NCBI GenBank assembly: GCA_964577975.1
Contig: CAZOBB010000033.1
Coordinates: 1 to 9,307, forward strand
Direction: 5' to 3'
DNA: 9,307 nucleotides
Origin: JAOZMY01 sp964577975
GTDB lineage: Bacteria; Desulfobacterota; S145-22
Shown piece by piece: positions 6,275-9,307 of the stretch. Within the stretch, counting starts at the first letter, position 1, and each line of letters starts with the position of its first letter. The notes under the pieces are model-generated. The model ran no database searches. It was not told where the DNA came from and was given only the letters and a program-made list of their open reading frames with translations. Position numbers and translations under genes: made by a program.

Positions 6275-7018
6275 ATGTCAGGCCATTCCAAATGGAGCAC
6301 CATAAAAAGGAAAAAGGGCGCTCTCGATGCCAAACGGGGGAAGATCTTTACCAAACTCATCAAAGAGATTACCGTGGCGGCCCGTATGGGCGGTGGGGAC
6401 CCCGAGAGTAACCCGCGCCTGCGGACGGCCATCGCCGCCGCCAAGGCGGAGAATATGCCCAAAGAAAACATCGAGCGTGCCATCAAGAAGGGGACGGGTG
6501 AATTAGAGGGAACCCAGTACGAAGAGCTGATTTATGAGGGATACGGCCCCGGCGGCGTGGCTGTCTTGGTGGAGGTTATGACGGACAACAAAAACCGGAG
6601 CATCGCGGAGATCCGCCATATCTTTTCCAAACACGGCGGAAACCTGGGCGAAAACGGCTGCGTGTCCTGGATGTTCGATAAGAAGGGGCTTCTGGTCTTT
6701 TCCAAGGACCAGGTGTCGGAGGATGATGTCATGGCGGTGGCGTTGGAGGCCGGTGCCGATGATATCAAGGAAACCGAGAAGGAATACGAGGTGATCGTCG
6801 AGCCTTCCGAGTTCGAGACGGTCAAAGAGGCCTTCGATAAAGCAGGCATTCCTTACCTGGTGGCCGAGATCAGTATGGTTCCTCAAAACACAATCGCCTT
6901 GGAGGGGAAAGACGCGGAGAAGATGCTCAAACTGATGGACGCCCTCGAAGATTCGGATGATGTTCAGCATGCTTATGCGAACTTCGACATCTCCGAGGCG
7001 ATCATGGAAACCCTGTGA
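6275..7018 (+). CDS. yebC: YebC/PmpR (TACO1) family protein
   Basis: A 247-residue protein, the normal length for the family. The diagnostic N-terminus MSGHSKWSTIKRKKGALDAK continues into a KRGKIFTKLIKEI helix (domain 1, about 1-80). The central YEGYGPGGVAVLVE (87-100) and the GGNLGENGCVSWMF stretch (121-134) mark domains 2 and 3. Proteins of this family have been described both as DNA-binding regulators (PmpR in Pseudomonas) and as translation factors (mitochondrial TACO1, and more recent work on bacterial YebC with difficult proline-rich sequences), so the gene name does not settle the role here. Cytoplasmic. GAGGG at 6265-6269 lies 5 nt before the ATG. It is followed by ruvC after 15 nt (to ATG 7034), the conserved yebC-ruvC-ruvA-ruvB order. 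There is no promoter of its own that I can see between tRNA-Val and its start, so the tRNA promoter may drive it. Confidence 0.95.
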   Translation: MSGHSKWSTIKRKKGALDAKRGKIFTKLIKEITVAARMGGGDPESNPRLRTAIAAAKAENMPKENIERAIKKGTGELEGTQYEELIYEGYGPGGVAVLVEVMTDNKNRSIAEIRHIFSKHGGNLGENGCVSWMFDKKGLLVFSKDQVSEDDVMAVALEAGADDIKETEKEYEVIVEPSEFETVKEAFDKAGIPYLVAEISMVPQNTIALEGKDAEKMLKLMDALEDSDDVQHAYANFDISEAIMETL

Positions 7019-7033
7019 TATGGTTTGCCCTCA

Positions 7034-7528
7034 ATGAAGGTGCTCGGGATCGATCCCGGCTCCTATATTACCGGTTACGGTGTTGTTTTTTCCAAAGATC
7101 AGATACCCCACTATGTGACTCATGGTCTCATCAAGATGCGGAAGAACACCCCGCTTTCAGAGCGTTTGAGGGGGGTGTTCAGGGGAATTGCTGAGGTCAT
7201 CGAGACCTACACGCCGGATGTTCTGGCCATCGAGAAGGTCTTTTTTGCCAAGAATCCCCGCTCCGCCCTCATGCTGGGCCACGCCAGGGGGGTGGCGATG
7301 CTTCCCGGTATTTTGAAGCAAATAGAGATTCACGAGTACAGCCCGCTGGAGATCAAACAGGCCGTTGTGGGATATGGACAGGCCACCAAACAGCAAGTTT
7401 TGGAGATGGTGACGCGCCTTCTATCCATCGAGGAGACGCTGACGTTTGACGGGGCCGACGCCCTCGCTGTCGGTATCTGCTGTCTCCAGCATCTTCAGGG
7501 CGGGTTTTACAAAAGGGGTGTGATGTGA
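7034..7528 (+). CDS. ruvC: Holliday junction resolvase RuvC
   Basis: A 164-residue endonuclease that cuts Holliday junctions symmetrically as a dimer, delivered by RuvAB. The four catalytic acids are present: D7 (LGIDPGS), E67 (LAIEKVFF), D139 and D142 (FDGADALAV). F70/F71 follow the glutamate in the position used to distort the junction. The usual HDAADAL-type motif appears here as FDGADALA, a mild variation. The start is set at ATG 7034 because MKVLGIDPGS aligns with the family N-terminus; an in-frame TTG at 7025 would add three residues. Neither start has a good ribosome binding site, so translation may depend on coupling to yebC, whose stop is 15 nt upstream. The stop TGA overlaps the ruvA start GTG by 4 nt. 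Confidence 0.95.
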   Translation: MKVLGIDPGSYITGYGVVFSKDQIPHYVTHGLIKMRKNTPLSERLRGVFRGIAEVIETYTPDVLAIEKVFFAKNPRSALMLGHARGVAMLPGILKQIEIHEYSPLEIKQAVVGYGQATKQQVLEMVTRLLSIEETLTFDGADALAVGICCLQHLQGGFYKRGVM

Positions 7529-8130
7529 TTGCGTGGTTGAAGGGGGCGCTCGTCGAGAAAAAGGTGGATGAAGTCGTCCTCAACGTCGGGGGTGTCGGGT
7601 ATCAGGTCCATGTTCCCCTTTCCACCTATTACACCCTTCCGGAGGACGGGGTGGAGGTGGCCCTTCTCATTTACACGCACGTGAGGGAAGACCAGATCAG
7701 TCTCTACGGGTTCGCGACCGAGGCGGAACGGGAGTGGTTCAAACACCTCATCCGCATTTCCGGGATCGGGCCCCGGCTCGCCGTCAATATCCTGTCGGGG
7801 ATTTCTTCGGAGGACTTGAAACTCGCCATCGCCTCGGGTGACGCCACGCGCCTCCAGGCCATTCCGGGGATCGGAAAAAAGACGGCCGCCCGGATGGTGG
7901 TGGAGCTGAGGGAGCTCTACCCTTCTCTGGGCACGGGCGGGACCCTCTCCGAGGCCCCGATTCCCGAGGATGCCGCCACGCTTTTTTCGGACGCGGTTTC
8001 GGCCTTGACGAACCTGGGTTTCAAACCCCAGGAGGCCTCGAAGACCGTGAGGAAGATTCTGTCCGGGGGAGGAGAGGCCCTTTCTTTGAAAGATGTAATC
8101 AAAGCCGCCTTGAAATCGCTCCAGAGGTAG
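7525..8130 (+). CDS. ruvA: Holliday junction branch migration protein RuvA
   Basis: A 201-residue protein that binds four-way junctions as tetramers and loads RuvB. Domain I is an OB fold at 1-63, with the acidic pins E55/D56 in REDQISLYGF keeping the junction open. Domain II carries two helix-hairpin-helix motifs, LIRISGIGPRLAVNIL (75-90) and LQAIPGIGKKTAARMV (110-125). After a flexible linker, domain III (about 152-201), which contacts RuvB, includes FSDAVSALTNLGF and ends KAALKSLQR. The GTG start is supported by AAGGGG at 7513-7518, 6 nt upstream, and by the family N-terminus MIxxLKG. The start lies inside the end of ruvC (GTGA overlap), indicating translational coupling. Length and motifs are normal. 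Confidence 0.95.
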   Translation: MIAWLKGALVEKKVDEVVLNVGGVGYQVHVPLSTYYTLPEDGVEVALLIYTHVREDQISLYGFATEAEREWFKHLIRISGIGPRLAVNILSGISSEDLKLAIASGDATRLQAIPGIGKKTAARMVVELRELYPSLGTGGTLSEAPIPEDAATLFSDAVSALTNLGFKPQEASKTVRKILSGGGEALSLKDVIKAALKSLQR

Positions 8131-8137
8131 GGGTTGG

Positions 8138-9160
8138 ATGGAAGAGGTAGCCCGTTCCACATTGACACCCAGGCGAACGGCGGAAGACGCCGCCACGGAG
8201 CCGAGTATTCGTCCCCGAACCCTCGAGGAATATATCGGGCAGAAGAAGGTGAAGGAGCGGCTCGGGATTTACCTCCAGGCGGCGAGAAATCGGGGTGAAA
8301 GCCTGGATCACGTGCTCCTCTATGGTCCCCCCGGCTTAGGGAAGACGACCCTGGCCCATATCATCGCCAATGAGATGGGAGTTCACATTCTCGCCACGTC
8401 CGGGCCCGTCATCGAGCGTCCGGGGGATCTGGCGGCGATTTTGACCAATCTTTCACCGGGGGATGTCCTGTTCATCGACGAGATCCACCGCCTCAGCCAC
8501 GTGATCGAGGAGATTCTCTATCCAGCCATGGAGGAATACCAGATCGACGTGGTGATCGGGCAGGGGCCGGCCGCCCGCTCCATCAAGCTGGACCTCGCAC
8601 CGTTCACCCTGGTGGGCGCGACGACCCGGGCGGGGATGCTGACGTCGCCCTTGAGGGATCGTTTCGGGATTGTGCAGCGCCTCGATTTCTATTCCGTGGA
8701 GGACCTGACGACCCTCGTCCTTCGAACCGCGAAGATCCTCGCCATCGCCATCACGGAGGAGGGGGCTTTCGAGATCGCCTCCCGGTCGCGGGGCACGCCG
8801 AGGATCGCCAACCGCCTGCTGAAGCGGGTGCGTGACTTCGCCGAGGTCAAGGCGGATGGAACCATCACCAAGGAAGTGGCGGATGCCTCCTTGTCCGCCA
8901 TGGAGATCGACAAGCGGGGATTCGACCCCATGGACCAGCGGCTGCTTCTGACCATCCTCGACAAGTTCGACGGGGGACCTGTGGGAATCGAGACGTTGGC
9001 CACGTCCCTCAGTGAGGACAAGGAGACTATCGAGGATGTCTATGAACCGTACCTGATTCAGAAGGGGTTCATCAAGCGCACACCCCGGGGGCGTGTGGCC
9101 ACACCTGCGGCGTTCGCCTATTTCAATCGCCCTCTCAAAGGGCAGAAAACCCTTTTTTGA
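8138..9160 (+). CDS. ruvB: Holliday junction branch migration ATPase RuvB
   Basis: A 340-residue AAA+ hexameric motor that pulls DNA through RuvA-bound junctions. Walker A GPPGLGKT (63-70), Walker B FIDEIH (112-117), sensor 1 GATTRAG (160-166), arginine finger R173 in PLRDRFG, and sensor 2 R222 in GTPRIANRLL are all present. The C-terminal winged helix (about 260-330) ends with the typical GFIKRTPRGRV stretch that contacts DNA. ATG 8138 follows ruvA by 7 nt with a purine-rich GAGGTAGGGG upstream. It is the last gene of the yebC-ruvCAB cluster. A hairpin and T-run overlap its final codons. Nothing is missing or unusual in the sequence. Confidence 0.96.
   Translation: MEEVARSTLTPRRTAEDAATEPSIRPRTLEEYIGQKKVKERLGIYLQAARNRGESLDHVLLYGPPGLGKTTLAHIIANEMGVHILATSGPVIERPGDLAAILTNLSPGDVLFIDEIHRLSHVIEEILYPAMEEYQIDVVIGQGPAARSIKLDLAPFTLVGATTRAGMLTSPLRDRFGIVQRLDFYSVEDLTTLVLRTAKILAIAITEEGAFEIASRSRGTPRIANRLLKRVRDFAEVKADGTITKEVADASLSAMEIDKRGFDPMDQRLLLTILDKFDGGPVGIETLATSLSEDKETIEDVYEPYLIQKGFIKRTPRGRVATPAAFAYFNRPLKGQKTLF
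9137..9158 (+). terminator. Rho-independent terminator overlapping the ruvB stop
   Basis: AAAGGG (9137-9142) pairs with CCCTTT (9150-9155) around a 7-nt loop, and the T-run continues to 9158. It is placed within the last codons of ruvB, where it would end the cluster transcript before the convergent gene. The stem is short (6 bp). Confidence 0.5.
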
Positions 9161-9166
9161 CGGCTC

Positions 9167-9307
9167 CTATTCCTCGGGGGTTTTCTTGCGGGGCAATCGT
9201 AATCGGACGACCTGTCCGGGTTTCCCGATGTTCTCTACCTTTTTCCCGTTGAAGGTGATGTCGATACCCCCCGCGTTTCCGATCAGCAGCTCGACGAATT
9301 TGTCCAC
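9167..9307 (-). CDS. DUF4115/RodZ-like C-terminal fragment (partial, 5' end outside window)
   Basis: On the reverse strand, 46 codons are open from the window edge to a TAG (complement of 9167-9169). The peptide reads VDKFVELLIGNAGGIDITFN and then GKKVENIGKPGQVVRLRLP, followed by a charged tail RKKTPEE. A LxIGNAGGIxIxxNGxxx...GxxGxVxxxxLP pattern is typical of the C-terminal DUF4115 domain found in RodZ-type proteins, which couple an N-terminal helix-turn-helix and a membrane segment to cell-shape control. Those N-terminal parts lie outside the window, so the assignment rests on this domain end only. It converges on ruvB with 6 nt between the stop codons. Confidence 0.7.
   Translation of the reverse strand: MDKFVELLIGNAGGIDITFNGKKVENIGKPGQVVRLRLPRKKTPEE

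Noticed and set aside
6199..6486. Minus-strand frame ending …GGTGFEPVASTV antisense to tRNA-Val and yebC
   Set aside because: GTGFEPVASTV-type peptides are a familiar artefact of antisense tRNA translation, and the rest overlaps yebC.
7507..8196. A 229-codon minus-strand frame opposite ruvA
   Set aside because: It is entirely antisense to ruvA, which has all its motifs, and shows no domain of its own.
1..9307. CRISPR array, insertion sequence or prophage
   Set aside because: No regularly spaced repeats, no terminal inverted repeats and no transposase or phage structural gene are present. The only recombinase is the partial integrase at the left edge.

Overview
The window reads as a chromosomal stretch from a Gram-negative bacterium. 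The ruv gene order, the hybrid kinase architecture and the presence of an integron-type integrase would fit a Desulfobacterota/deltaproteobacterial-type genome. That placement is an inference from gene content, not from a database comparison. Coding density is high and almost everything is on the + strand. Two composition regimes are visible. The first 2.6 kb and the last 3 kb are GC-rich (lines sampled by eye are above 60% GC). The middle block, about 2,650-6,150, is much more AT-rich (sampled lines in the low to mid 40s).

Left part (1-2645): the C-terminal catalytic end of a tyrosine recombinase whose tail resembles integron integrases. It is followed by a two-gene cluster: a saccharopine/lysine-6-dehydrogenase-like NAD(P) oxidoreductase, then a DUF362 protein with a built-in two-cluster ferredoxin segment. 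The two genes are 21 nt apart and probably form one transcription unit.

Middle part (2646-6242): a 140-bp AT-rich regulatory gap containing a tandem 10-bp repeat and a TATAAT box. Next is an 898-residue hybrid sensor kinase (HDOD, GAF-like region, HisKA, HATPase, receiver). Then come tRNA-Arg(CCT), a small secreted protein of unknown function with a TTG start, and tRNA-Val(CAC). Each tRNA has its own near-consensus promoter, and both promoters share the same extended -10 design.

Right part (6275-9307): yebC, ruvC, ruvA and ruvB in the conserved order. They encode a YebC/TACO1-family protein and the complete Holliday-junction processing set (RuvC resolvase, RuvAB branch-migration motor). ruvC and ruvA overlap by 4 nt and the cluster ends in a hairpin plus T-run that overlaps the ruvB stop. 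The 3' end of a convergent gene, resembling the C-terminal DUF4115 domain of RodZ-type proteins, closes the window.

The ruv cluster, yebC and the tRNAs are housekeeping genes. The parts most worth following are the integrase at the left edge (a possible integron just outside the window), the AT-rich HDOD hybrid kinase with its repeat-bearing upstream region, and the small secreted protein inserted between the two tRNAs. I did not find a clear-cut new multi-gene system that can be demonstrated from this sequence alone.
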